Source: Nautilus pompilius (lineage: Eukaryota > Mollusca > Cephalopoda > Nautilida > Nautilidae). Taken from it: a stretch of DNA of 64,000 nt. Positions 24,232-36,149 of the stretch are shown piece after piece. The first letter of the stretch is position 1, and every line of letters starts with the position of its first letter. A program made the position numbers and the translations under genes. Location: contig JACATO010000212.1 of NCBI GenBank assembly GCA_018389105.1, positions 232,741 to 296,740 of the forward strand. Direction: 5' to 3'. The notes under the pieces are model-generated. The model worked only from the letters and a program-made list of their open reading frames with translations. It was not told where the DNA came from and ran no database searches.

Positions 24232-25094
24232 CTTTTTTTCGTGAGTTAAAATGATTATTTCTTTTTGATTTGGGTAAAGTTAGTTTGTTGTACCCGTATT
24301 ATCAGTAATGATTTGTTACAATGCTTAAAGTAACATTCTGAGTGAAAAACTGACACGTTAGAAAACACCAAAACTGACCGTAGCCAATTGAAAAATCAGA
24401 ATAACTGAAAACCTTTTGAAAATTTGTTATACTGTGTTATTTATATGTTTACTTATTCGCATATTTATGTTTATGTTTATTCTTACCATTACAATTTTTA
24501 ATTTAAGTAAACAGCAGATATATTAGTGAAATTCTGAATAGAGTAACACCCCATGTAAAGTTAGATAAATAGGTGCGTTCACTTGAAAATAACGGTAAAA
24601 GTAATCTAAGATAAAATGAACAATACTTATAATTCTGCTGTTTTGTTAAGAAAAGAACAAATTATTAGACATTCCCACAATGTTTACTTTCTCTGTTTTT
24701 CCAACTTCACTCGTACTAACCATTTACTGTCGAAGTCAACAAGAGTGACATTTATTAAAGGAAATGCATAATATACATTTTTACTTCATTAATTCAATAC
24801 ATGACGTAGAGGTCAAATCTACTTGCAATGAAAGGTTAAAAATGAGATGTAACCTTACTTTTGCTTCCAGTATACTTATACATTTATTCAAAAAGGTAAA
24901 AAAAATGGAATTTTCCGGTTTGACGCTTTTTTTGTCTGTCGCATGATAAAACACCCAGTGTATTAAACTACCAAAAACTGAAAATCACCCAAACTATTTC
25001 AACATCAACTAATTACCTGGAACTATCTTACTGCAGCTAAATCACTAACCCCGTTCAAACCATGTAGCAGCTGACCTAATGAAAACTTCAAATC
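24232..25094. other. AT-rich DNA, nothing recognised
   Basis: The small plus frame at 24764-24946 has no recognisable feature. Confidence 0.45.
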
Positions 25095-25330
25095 TTTTTT
25101 GGGGGGAGTGGTGCAGTTTTTGGGGCTTGTGTGTGAATTTGCAAGTGTGTGGTGGGAGCTGGGTCGGTTCCACGACCGGTCGCCTCAGCTGTTTATAAGT
25201 GAGGTCTTATTTCGACCTGTATTATTTTTTAGTGCTAGTGTACCTCATCCTAGCGAGAGCAGCGGGCTACCCAACTCCTTCGTAATCTAATACGCTCAGA
25301 GGAGAGGTAGGTTTATCCAGGCTGAACCCT
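25095..25330 (+). repeat. dispersed repeat, copy 1 (G-rich head)
   Basis: It starts with a T run, a GGGGGG block, then GTGGTGCAGTTTTTGGGGCT. The same head recurs at 39222-39260. Downstream GC-richer sequence (CCACGACCGGTCGCC, GCGAGAGCAGCGGG) contrasts with its AT-rich flanks. The family is not recognised; it may be an untranslated end of a non-LTR retrotransposon. Confidence 0.45.
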
Positions 25331-27609
25331 CTAGAACAGAGTTTTCTCTCTGTGTGTCCTTAAGACGCTAAGGGGTAAGGAAGCTTAGGCCATTTTTTAT
25401 CAAATCTTAGCATGACCCATTCACAAATTGTAAATGGTATTATAAACTGGTGTAGAGAATATTAATAATAAAAGTCAAAGAAAATTAAAGAGCATTTACA
25501 TTTCGAGATAGTGAGCTACAATCTTCTCTGTTCTGATAATTTGTTACACGTAGTCTTGAAACACTGTTACCAAAATCTTAAGGATCTTGAAGTTTAAAGG
25601 TTTTTATAATCCAAACTCTACAGCTTTACCCTATACTGAAGCATTACAGCTTTAAATATTGTACAATATGTCTAAGGTCTTTTCTGTTTGCGGTACGAAC
25701 GAGTGGGTTTATTATCCCCTTGTTTTCAAAATCTTAAAAGCCTCGGGGAAGAAACTATACCTGCTGCGTAACGACATTTCTCTTGTAGAGCAAAATTTTA
25801 TCCTGAACGATATCTAACTCAACGAACTTATATTGTTATTGGCCTTTCATGAACTTAGGTGCGTTTCTAAGCCTTGGGCAGATTTTTATTTAATGCATGA
25901 AATACTTATTTTGACAACTGTATTCTCAACAAATGCCATCGGTTATAGAAAAAAATAAAAACAAATTAATTGAACGCGAAGTTTATAAAATAACATTCAT
26001 TAGTTTTCTCTTAAGTTGTTCTTTAATTGGAAAAAATGCACCTTTTATTTAAAGTCGATGCAATTTCAATCAAATGTCAAGATTTAAATGGTAAATTCTT
26101 GACGTTGAATTATCGAAAACGTTTTGGTTTTATTTCCTAAATCCTCATCAGCTTGCCATATAAATATTTTTTTAATAAATATTAATTTCAAGATCTTTAT
26201 GACAGTTTTGATAGATTTTTCTCTTAGTTTTGAAATTATATTCAATAGGATTTTTTCTTAGATATGCAATCGCTTAACTTTTTTTTTTTAATTCTGAAAA
26301 TGTCTTGTTGTTTGTGTATTGTTTATTTCCGGGCTCTTCTACCAGTTACGCAATATACTGTACTGGACGTAAAGTATTCCTTTAATTTTGGAGGATACCG
26401 TCGAAACTTACCAGAAATTAATTTTGTAAAATGGTTGATGCATACGGGAGGAGGAAATCTCTTTACATACGTATACACACGCTTTTGGTACCGACACATA
26501 GTGAGGAAATAAACTGACTGTTAACACGGTTGCTGATAAACCGCTTTCCACAAAGCAAAACAACAAACAAACAAACGCTGAGACATCCAAGAAAAGCCAT
26601 TTGCTATCAATAAAAGTAAATCTATTTCGCATGCATTCACACCGGAGAAGCTACTGGAATCCGAGATAGTTAAGCATTAAAATGTCGGACAAAGACAACT
26701 TTCCCATCATTTGCAGCATCTTATGCACGTATTTCATCTGGCGCTTCAGTCAGCTCGCTTTGACTGCTTGTAAGTGTGATAAGCTTCAGCGATTATTTCC
26801 AACCGTGGTTCCCTTTTTTATGCAAAAGGCGCACGTGTGCAACTTCCAGTAGGCTTTCCAACATGGAAAAAAAAAAGGCATTAGGCAGGTACAAAGTTCG
26901 TTAGTGACTCGTAAAATTTTCACTGTCGAGACCAATCAATGGTTACACAAATAATACTATAATGAACGAAGGAGTCCAGTATTTCTTTATAATAGAAGAT
27001 AAAATTAAAAAAAATATATATATATATATAATAAATAAAGATGTAGAAGCTGATGTGACATGGAAGTATGTGTTAACCGGATACTGATAGCGGTTTGATG
27101 CCCCACTTTGAAAGCTCGCTGCTGGACACCAAGTCGTTTTTAAAGAAAGCATGTGATTCTAAAAAAAAAACACATGGCGATAGCTGTAATGCGCACGACT
27201 GTAAGTTCCGGTGTCCGTTCTGCTAATCAGCGGGATCCAGACCAGACGTGACTGGCGACGGTGATTGCCAGCGAGGTAAAAAAATAGCAAAAAAACGAGT
27301 CCTTCTATGAGAAATAAACACGAGTATATATATATATATATATTTCAGATTTGTTATTTTACTGGATTTAGTGGCAGGAAAGAAAAACTGACTACAAATA
27401 TTTAAAAATAAGGAGCACGCGATCAACATGCAAAGCAGTCAAAGACAGAATTTAGTAGCGGACACCACCCGAGTAATATTAAACAATGTTAAAGAAATAC
27501 TCTCAATTGATGCGGCTGTCCAGCCGGATTCTTCATAGATCCCCCCCTCGTGGTAGCACCAGTGTTTCTCTAAGCCAAAGAGTTCTAGTAGGTTATTTCG
27601 TTAGAGTTG
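25331..27609. other. AT-rich non-coding DNA
   Basis: Two (TA)n runs occur at about 27018-27031 and 27325-27342. Frames at 26264-26512 and others look random. Confidence 0.4.
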
Positions 27610-27951
27610 TCAAAGCCGGATTGCTTCAGCCAGAAGAAAACAAAGAAGACGTGTCAGACTTCTCGGGGCGGGTCCAGGTTGAAGAAATCCATCAAGAGGT
27701 TTCCTTAGGGACACTATGAATTGGTACATCTCGGTTTCGGTAAACGTTTGATGAGATGTTACTTCTCTTCTTCCGTTAACTCGCGGCCATCGTGCCTGCT
27801 GCGGAGTCCAACAAAGGCAATGCTTACAATCAGTTTGTTTAGTTTTGTCTTTTAAAATTTCCCGATCGGATGACATTTTTTCAAGAATTAATTTCTGTCG
27901 GCTGAAGATTTGCATCAGGTCTGGATAGAATCTTCTGACTCGGGTCGATGG
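27610..27951 (-). CDS. protein-like ORF, unassigned
   Basis: A minus-strand frame of roughly 113 codons, 101 of them from a Met at 27915. It has a helical, charged start (FSRQKLILEKMSSDREILKD), a Cys-containing middle (TDCKHCLCWTPQQARWPR) and a Pro-rich end (LDGFLQPGPAPRSLTRLL). Composition is even and not driven by simple repeats. An overlapping plus-strand frame (27486-27719) is of similar length, so coding strand is uncertain. No family is recognised. It is the first of several minus-strand protein-like ORFs in 27.6-29.7 kb. Confidence 0.25.
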   Translation of the reverse strand, partial: PSTRVRRFYPDLMQIFSRQKLILEKMSSDREILKDKTKQTDCKHCLCWTPQQARWPRVNGRREVTSHQTFTETEMYQFIVSLRKPLDGFLQPGPAPRSLTRLLCFLLAEAIRL

Positions 27952-28248
27952 TAGTTCCCACCTTTTGTCTTAGCCTGACTTCTGTACGCTCACCCGTTCC
28001 TCATACTATCATTTATTTTCCATATTGTACTACAGAACCAGTTGTCTTTTAATTAAGTTTTTTTTCCTTCCTCTTGTAAAGCAGAAAAGCGGAGAGGAGC
28101 CACATTTTGGCTACCTGTGGATAAGTAGCACAGAACAAAGCATTTTCCTTCCATCCTTCTGTATGCACAAACAAATTAAAAAGCGTAAAACCTGGCGATA
28201 CCAGCCATAGTAAACATGTTATCCGACCCTGAGGGGGCCTGGAGATGG

Positions 28249-28413
28249 TCAGATACCTGGACAAACTGTTTTTAAACGAGTGTTGTCCAACAGATTCTTC
28301 CTTGGTCTTTCTTTAGCTTTCGCGCCTTCTTTTCCTTGAATTGCTTTCCGAATCACTAGCCGAAGTATTAGACAACATATTGCAAGGATTATAATTATTA
28401 TCACCGGTAAAAA
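28249..28413 (-). CDS. ORF with single membrane helix and basic tail
   Basis: On the minus strand the frame reads FLPVIIIIILAICCLILRLV followed by IRKAIQGKEGAKAKERPRKN and a short polar end to a TGA at 28249. This is the pattern of a stop-transfer membrane helix plus basic cytoplasmic tail of a type I protein's last exon. A TGA lies directly upstream of the helix in the same frame and no AG acceptor falls between them, so a clean exon cannot be drawn. Ile-rich stretches also arise from ATT/ATA runs, so the helix may be accidental. Confidence 0.22.
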   Translation of the reverse strand, partial: FLPVIIIIILAICCLILRLVIRKAIQGKEGAKAKERPRKNLLDNTRLKTVCPGI

Positions 28414-28709
28414 TCACCATGAAGGGAGAACACAACCGATCAGCAAGCAAGAAGTGTAAAGGATGCTAACTGTCTGATAGAAAACGATCTGAGCATGCGC
28501 AGATAACGGATACAGATCCCCTAGTGACCGACTCATAAACTAATAAGGTGAAATTTGTCAGATTTTTGAACATCTTTGAACATCCATGACAGTTTCATCG
28601 TTTGATGTCCGAATCGCTGAACGATATAAATTTAACACGATGACAGGGCGTTTCCAACATGTAAGAAACGTACGGCGTAAGCATATTATCTGGACGATCG
28701 AATGTTACT

Positions 28710-29040
28710 CTACTTCATTTGCAGGCTGATGACGGGAATCTCTGGTAGGACAGCGTGCTGGCGGAGATAAGCCCCTAACTTTCTCAAGCATGCTTCAGAA
28801 GGCCGAGATTTGAGAGAAATCAGCATGGCGTGTTTGACGCTAATTTGCCTTAAGAAATCCGTGTCAACCCCCGATGTGTTGGGGATAGGCGTTATCTGGC
28901 TCAAATGACAGGTGCGTGCCGCCGTCATATCGCCGTAAAAAAGAAAGAACCAGATCCCAAACATTGTCTGCATCTCGCCAGGTGTCAGATTCTGCTTCAG
29001 TCCAAGAAAATATGTGCGAAATTTTGTGCTTACAAAGGTT
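28710..29040 (-). CDS. two overlapping protein-like frames, unassigned
   Basis: On the minus strand one frame ends EACLRKLGAYLRQHAVLPEI before a TAG near 28710. Another frame over the upstream half reads ESDTWRDADNVWDLVLSFLR then YDGGTHLSFEPDNAYPQH before a stop. A single frameshift near 28870 would join the two into one continuous protein-like segment. An AAG|GTATGA donor-like site lies at about 29039. I recognise no family. The even composition suggests a decayed gene or exon, but chance is possible. Confidence 0.22.
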
Positions 29041-29284
29041 CATACCTTGGCTCTGCCGCCGCTAAATATATCTTGCTGTCTGTCTGATGCGGCAGTCCGT
29101 GGCCCGTTCATGCGGACAGCGGTAAATTCTGACCTGTCATCAACAAATGATAAATTAAATCGTGACTTGTCTGGAAGAAAACAGACATAAATCCAAATCT
29201 CAAAAATTAAGCATACGCCTCTGCAAACCACTCACGTAACTGATGGCGCTATTCGGCCAGGATTCACTGCCATTGCTCGGCATG

Positions 29285-29710
29285 CTACACCACGATGTCC
29301 GATCTCAGCTTCTTCATGCTGCTGTAGGTTTTTTTTAAAAAAACAGCTCGTGTGTCCTTACATTCTTTAGCGTCTCCGTAGATGGCGTAGCCGTATTCAT
29401 CGGTCATGATGCTGCACTGTAATATTCTGTTGGTCAGGCCGATATCTAATTCCGTTGCTGGTTGTAACTTCGTGAAAGGATGCAGGATGACTTATGATCT
29501 ATATCTGCCGACCTACGACTAATTTCTGTGAAGGCCTCCACCAAACATGATGGAGGTTCGGTGTTTGCCTGCCTTCAGTCTTGACATCTTGAAATTCTGA
29601 GGTAAAGCTTTGAAACGGCATTCATTTTTGTTACCAAACGTTCGCGCATGCAGGTCAATAGCTTCTTTACCTCTTGTTGCACAAAGGGATGAAATTAACA
29701 GACAAAAGAG
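29285..29710 (-). CDS. two minus-strand ORFs, possible extracellular exons
   Basis: The first ORF (29519-29710, no early ATG) starts with a signal-like LFCLLISSLCAT and continues KEAIDLHARTFGNKNECRFK to IMFGGGLHRN. The second (29285-29491) reads ATELDIGLTNRILQCSIMTD, EYGYAIYGDAKECKD and TYSSMKKLRSDIVV to a TAG. A GAAT|GTAAGG donor-like site sits inside the second, and a T8A7 tract lies within it (29329-29343). They may be exons of the gene suggested for this region or relics of one. No family is recognised. Confidence 0.25.
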
Positions 29711-30072
29711 TTACAAAGTGGCGCGTCTCTGAACTCTCGTAAAGGTCGTTAGCGAACGGGATAGCAAATATATAATTTCATTAACATAAGTCCTGCTGCT
29801 TTTAAAGTGGTCTGAGCGTGCCAAATATAAAGACTGATTAACGACCGGACCGGGCTTCGGTAAGTAGATAACTGGTTCGAGGTAACTTTTGGCGAAGCTC
29901 CGGTGATCAGTTTTAAAAGGTAACCATGTGAATGAAGGCCCTGGAACTCTTGGCCCGGTTGCTTAATGAATATTCTTTTTAAGACAACAACTTTTACTGG
30001 AATCCTTCTGAATATGCATCAGGCAGGTTTTGTGTCATAACATTTTACCTGCATTGGTTGTTTCAAACTGTA

Positions 30073-30073
30073 C

Positions 30074-30171
<98 letters not shown>

Positions 30172-30245
30172 TATTATTATTATTATTATTATATTATTAT
30201 TATTATTATTATTATTGCTGTTGTTTTTGTTGTTGTTTTTGTTAT
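30073..30245. repeat. (TTA)n then (TTG)n microsatellite
   Basis: About 145 bp of nearly pure TTA followed by a TTG-type run. The poly-Tyr and poly-Ile frames are artefacts. Confidence 0.97.
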
Positions 30246-30479
30246 AGCAAAAATTAACGGAAATAAAATAAATACACTGCCTTTCTAAAATTATGGGAAA
30301 ACCATACGAAAATACTGCTCTCTGATTTGCTTTATTTTTTAATGAAAATGCATTATTCTAGAAAAAAAGAAGAAAATAAAAACACGGAGAAATCAGATAA
30401 ACCAATGATCAGAATATAAAAACCATTGATGGTGTCGTTGTTAATTCAAGATTAAAAAAAAAAAAATGTAAATAGCTAC

Positions 30480-31190
30480 TATTCATGTTAATAATTGCTG
30501 GACGTTTTGGCCATCCTTTTCAGTAAGTTTCAAAATATTAGCTCGTAACTGACCTCTTATTACCCTCGCTAGTAGTTCCATAGCTAATCGACGTTGGTTG
30601 GATCTTTATCCGCTTACAGAAATCCATTGGGTATTCGATTTGAACATTGACGGTGAGAAAACCACAGTTTTATGCTTTTCTAATTCTTGTCCAGAAAGCT
30701 CTTGTGAACTGAGTATTGCAGTCGCTTTGGATCAATGCCTTGTTGCAGTATAAACGTATCATCACCTATAAAACAATGCCCTGATAGAAATGCATGGCGC
30801 TGCAGAATGTTGTGATATCACTCTTTTGTGAGAATTCCATGATCTTTTTGTTTTTGTCAATTCACCAGTTGAATAAACAGAAAATCAACTCCATACTTCC
30901 ACATTTCTGCCATCATGGTTGATTGTATGACAGTCGTGGTAGCTCTTCCTTATGGATTCCTTCGGCAATTCTTCAAATATGCTGTCCAGGCTTAAAAACC
31001 AAACATTTGGAACCCGCTCCAATTTGACCACATTCCCTCTCATTATTAGTCCCAGCTGATATTACCTATGTCTAATAACAAGGAATATTTTTGCCTGCTG
31101 CCCGGATAATCGGCCCAACTTCCCTTAGCTGTTGGGCAGAAGTTGCGACGCTGAATCTCGCAGAGGATTTATGGTCAAACAGGTAATTCA
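30480..31190 (-). pseudogene. third decayed Tc1-like transposase
   Basis: Minus-strand frames give, in order, a piece beginning FQMFGF (in place of the FELFGS-type residues after the SDES motif), then TTVIQSTMMAEMWKYG at the position of the VPTVKHGGGSVMVWG motif, then DHGILTKE and YHNILQRHAFLSGHCFIGDD, TFILQQGIDPKR. The last piece corresponds to the FQQDNDPKHT motif around the second catalytic Asp, here altered to QQGID. Stops and frameshifts interrupt every 20-40 codons. The upstream part (to 31190) is less clear. It differs from the fossils at 14.9 and 18.2 kb, so it comes from another Tc1 lineage. No inverted repeats were recognised. Confidence 0.65.
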
Positions 31191-34100
31191 GTCCTCAAGA
31201 AAGGATTTTCTTTAGACTTTGAAGCGTTTTTTTTTTTTTTTTCTCTCCCTTTCTTTCTCGGTCTTTTAACTCACGGCTGAGCCAACACCATTCCATAAAT
31301 GGCTGTTCGTATCACCCCGTGTAACTCCGACTTTCTTCATCACTACGTTTATTAACGTAACTCTTTGTTGTTCGGTGAGACGTGAAAGGAAACGATTAAT
31401 ATTTTAACAGCTATTGGACCGGTAAAATTAAATCAAGTTTTGTGAGATTAAATAATCTTTTTTTTTTTTAAATTGTATCTTCTTGTTCCATAACTATTTA
31501 ATTGCATTCAACTATAAAAAAACAGGGAACTATTGAAATACCCTTTGTAATACTTGTATTTACTCTTCCATAAGTAAATTTAAACGAACCAGAAGATATT
31601 CATTATAAAAAAATATTCCTATAAATTGTCTTTTACTCGCCTGACATTTTATTTCTCTTTTCAAGTGTAAACCCGAACTGTTTAATCAAATTGCCTCTCG
31701 TGTAAACACTTCTGTACATGTTCAGTAAATTTTTTTTTCAAAAATTACCCTCTGAGACAAGTCGATCGAAGCAGCAATTTTCATTCAAATTACTTCATGC
31801 TTGTTGCCTTCTTCAGAAGGTGAAAACTACTGCTGTTATATCGTACATGTCATTCCTCTAACCCTCAATACAATACGTACTGATTCTGAAATATAGAGGC
31901 TGTAACTTAAACATTCTAATGAAAAACTACGTAACTTTATTATAGGGGCTCGTTTACAGCCAACATATCTATAATTTTAGTACTTTTGTTATTGGTGATG
32001 CTGATGACGCCGACGATGATAATTTAAACTCGGCTGGGCAGAAAGGGGAGCATGGAGTGGGGAACTTCACAAAATTCCGGCTCTTATGAGAGGTTGAGAT
32101 ATCGCTGACAGTCTAAATGTGCCGTCAAGGCGAAATGGTAAACCTGAATTCACGCCAAGATGACATTTCCCTAATACAAGAGGAAAAAGGTTCTGCAAAA
32201 AGTTCCGTAAAGCCGTTTTGATTAAGCTGTTAATGTCTTTAAAAATGAAAAGGCAGTGTAAAAGAAAAAGCAAAGATTTTGCAATTTTTTCTCTGCCAAA
32301 AGAAGAGAATACAGGTACTGAAATAAACTACCACGTTACAATAAAGACATTTTGATATTAAAAACAAACTACTGAAATCTTGTTTGTTTTAATGTGGTTT
32401 CGTGAAAAAATTACAGTATGCAAACTGTAAAGTACGTTTGTGGATGTCTTGGTATAGTTCAGGGCGGAAATGCGTAACGTTGTAGTTGAAATCTCGATAA
32501 CGCAAAGAATTTTGAACGATAACTTGAAGATCCTAGCTGTACGTTCCACTTGTTTAGTAAACGATTCTATGGACAATTAATGTAACAATTGAATGTAAGA
32601 TTTATCGCTCAAACAATGAAAACGCGCGATGGACAGCGGCAGAAGCACTTCCTCGTTTTACTTAGTGTTTCAGTTGTTAGAATGTTTTATTTGCTTCCAA
32701 TTTCTATTGAAGAATTCCATTAGTATTTCAGCTTTCACTATTTATTTCTCTCTGCTTCCTGAGCCGTCTCCACTTCCTTATGGAAACCAATAGTTGGCTT
32801 GTTAACATTGCCCAACAGCTTTGTTCGCTCGGTCGTTCTTTCCCTAGATACCCCAGATTAATGTAGTTCTTCGCTTCATCCGCCACCTACCTCCCGGCAA
32901 GACGGCAGATAGGACAAAAGAACCCTTGCCCATCGCTAATCCACTTACGACTGAACGAGAGAGAACAGGCAGGATTGGTTTTCTTGATATTATACCGGCG
33001 TTCTGTTTTGATGGCAACTTCTCGTTTGCTAAGTTGTATCTTTCCCGTGATTCGAACAAAGGGCAGCTGCTAAGCTCCGTCCATCTTTGTAATTACGTGC
33101 CGTTAGGCTGACTTACGTGCTGGTACAGAAACGGTGCTTTGGCTATTTGTTTCTTTTCAGATGCATTGCAAAACCTTGAAATGGATTACAGTTAACTCGC
33201 TCTATACGTCACTACTCCATCGCATCTTTTCCCATCAGAGTATTAAAGAAGTTTTCAAAAAGGAAAATAACATTTTAATTTCATTAAATGTTAAATAGTG
33301 ATGCAACGAAGCAAAAAGAAGAAAAACATTCTAAAATCAGATAAGCTATCGATATACAAACAAGTTGTGATATTCCTTTCCTGATGCATTTATTGGAAAA
33401 TATTTTAAAAATTAAATACTGTAAGATAACTACTTTCATATTAAAACTATCTCAAAACTTTAAAAAAAAGTATTCATAGCCTCAGAAGGAAATTTATTAC
33501 TACTATAATATCATTTGGCGATCATCATAAGTTTGGAACGCAAAACGAATAACTGATCAAGCATTTAAAGATAATATTTTGATTAGAAGTCTGGTGAAAA
33601 AAATGTAAAATAGATTAATTTTTGCACGTACAGATTCACTGATAATCTTTTATGTATATACGTGTAAATATACTCTTAATAAAGATATATATATATATGA
33701 GATATTTCATTTTGTAAGTCTGAGATTATGACCACGATATTATCATTTTTTTTCAATTTTTTACTCTTATTATGTATTAATATCAAATAAATTTTAATCC
33801 GTTTTGTACATTAAATTGTATCTGAACTATATTTTGATATAAAATAAGAAAAGTTAAAATGCCTAGAATTTAAAAGCTCTATAAAATACGCGAGATCTGC
33901 CCATTGAAATGTAAAAAAAAATTTCAATTTCTCTTCATTATTTTTATGTAAAAAAAACAAAAAAAAACTGTAAAGAAACAAAAAGCAAAAACTGCAAATA
34001 TAAGACATTTTTTTTAAAGTAATGACTTGCAATTATGTAAAAATTCGAGATCTAAATTAAAATAATAAAATTTATTAAAATCAATAAATATGCCAGCAGC

Positions 34101-34782
34101 GTCAGAAGGAGATAGTGGCAAAAATAATATGCTAATATTTTTTAGAGTGGATATATCCCCAACAACAACAACACAACAATAATAATAATAGAAATAATAA
34201 TAATAGAAAAATTCTAAAATATATAATGAATATTGCACATATTTTTGTCTCGCATTTTTCTTTCCATCATTTATTTATGGCTATTGGCTAAATTTGGTTT
34301 GAAAAAAATATTTCGCTTAAAAATTGCAAATCTTTTTGTTTATTTTGAATAATATTATTAATCTTTGTTTGTGTTCTTATTGTCAGTAAAAGTGATCGCC
34401 TCAAGAATATTTTTTCCATTATAATAACTGATCGGAGATCGCAGAAGTAGTTACAGATCAAAGTTGAAAGGTGTTCATGTTGTCTTTGCTAAAATTAGCC
34501 GAATGTATTTTTATCTCAGGTGATCGTTTTTCATTTTTAATTTTGATAAACTATTGACATTTTTTTTCCTGGAATGGTTCGGGATAATAACGCACTGCGA
34601 ATTAATTCGTTAATTTTGCCTACCCCACCCCCCTACAATTTTTTCTTCTTTCAGAGCGATAGATTGCGGAGACTCCTATTCTAATTTATGTACTCGCAAA
34701 TAAAATATTTATAGATTTTAGAATTAAAAAGCGCGATTAAGTGATGGTGTTAACGGTGCCGTGATTCCTGCCTTCAGCCAGC
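31191..34782. other. AT-rich non-coding DNA
   Basis: No convincing gene. Minus frames at 32067-32273 and 32844-33059 were inspected; the latter contains a GAG|GTAGGT donor-like sequence but no recognisable domain. A (TA)n run occurs at about 33680-33699. Confidence 0.4.
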
Positions 34783-34855
34783 ATTCCCAGACTTCTTGGC
34801 CTGACCATCCCAGCCGGCAACCACGCGCACCTTGTGTTTGAGAAAGTCTGGGAAT
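34783..34855. repeat. 12-bp perfect inverted repeat (hairpin)
   Basis: ATTCCCAGACTT at 34783-34794 is the exact reverse complement of AAGTCTGGGAAT at 34844-34855, with 49 bases between. The surrounding 120 bp are GC-richer than the flanks. It could be a small hairpin transcript, a miniature element, or chance. Confidence 0.4.
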
Positions 34856-35986
34856 TAGGGCACCTACACCTCTTAATGGTTTTAGTTAAATTTTAAAAAT
34901 CTTGGCGCTACCTTAACCAAGCATCTCGAGAAAGTTTAAAAGAATACATAACATGACAGTTCTTAAGCCTGTTGCTTGTTTATAAAACAAAATCTCCGGG
35001 AACGAAAACTATTAAAAGCTGTTTAACTTTATAAAACGAAACATATTTAAAATGTGTTGTTTTTTTTTTTAAATTTTAAAACAGCTCTTGTCCACACGGC
35101 ATAAAAAAGGGTCATATTTTTAAACGTATTCCCCTGGTGACCTTCGCAAAATTTACGATCGTAAAAATGTTTTTATTCATCTAATTTTTAAAACTTTGTG
35201 TGATTACTTCGTTAGAAACCGCAAAGGAAAAATGATTTTGATTTCAAATAATTCCATTTATTGTTGTAATTAATGAATCAAGGTAGGTTTTTAATAGAAA
35301 AAAAGGCAAACAACATCAATATGTCGAAGTTAAATTCGAAGCGCGAGGTTTATTTTTGTATTTTTAAAATTCTATTTGGAGAATTTTAAAATTTATCTTT
35401 TATAAAAGTCGAGTAAATTAGCACTTTCGAGAAGCTTCCTATTTATATCGAAAAAAGTTACCTTTTTTGCTTAATTTAGTTACCCCTTGTAACCCTTTCC
35501 GTCGATTAGGGCGAGAGAAGTTAACCCTTTAAACCAGACTTCGCGCGATAACACGCCAACTTCCATCTCACTGTCCACTTCCCCTATTTATCAACGAATA
35601 AAACAAAAAAAAAAACACATTAAAAATTAAAACGAAAACGAAAAGAAAGAATTGAGTGGGAGTGATTCTGGACTTCCATAGTCGCCAGTGCAAATTCTTT
35701 TTCAAAATTCTGGCGTGAGATTTTCGGGTTAATTTTAAATCATTTCGCCCTAAACTCTAGGTCAGGGTAAATGAATGAGAAGTATCGTGGCCGCTGTTTC
35801 AAGTGGTTTTCTCTTCAAGTTAAAGCACCGACATTAATAACTGTTTGCAGAAACTTCACTCCAGCTTAAAATCTTAATTACTAGGCCTGCTCATAATTTA
35901 ATTAACAACTTACTATGCCACATAATTGGAGAATATAAGTTACACGGGATGATATGATATGAATAAAATATTATGCGGTTATGTAC
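34856..35986. other. AT-rich DNA, nothing recognised
   Basis: No gene-like signal before the exon candidate at 35987. Confidence 0.45.
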
Positions 35987-36149
35987 CGTGTCTTGCATTC
36001 CAGCAGGATGTGAGTGCAGTGGCGCAGCTATCCAGGGATACAATAGATTCCAAAGGATGGCAGATCCCCTTGTAAATATCGGCTTCTGCATTGGCAATCT
36101 CCCCCCAGTCTTCCGGGTTTGCAGTGAAAGGATACGAACTCGCTTCACA
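35987..36149 (-). CDS. candidate internal exon, Cys-containing extracellular domain
   Basis: On the minus strand a pyrimidine-rich acceptor (TTACTTTGGTTCTGGGTCAG) precedes 163 bp that are open in one frame and end at ACACG|GTACAT. The exon starts in phase 0 and ends in phase 1. It encodes CEASSYPFTANPEDWGEIAN, then AEADIYKGICHPLESIVSLD and SCATALTSCWNARH. Four Cys, acidic and amphipathic helical stretches and even composition suggest a small secreted helical domain. The next in-phase partner could be the ORF at 29285-29491: an acceptor before ATELDIG would keep the frame. That link is inference. No family is recognised. Confidence 0.4.

Noticed and set aside
28025..28210. Plus-strand ORF overlapping the membrane-helix region
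   Set aside because: Short, T-rich start and no features beyond chance.
30030..30288. Poly-Tyr and poly-Ile frames, with similar ones at 42369-42719, 54882-55082 and 63268-63651
   Set aside because: Translations of TTA/TAA arrays.
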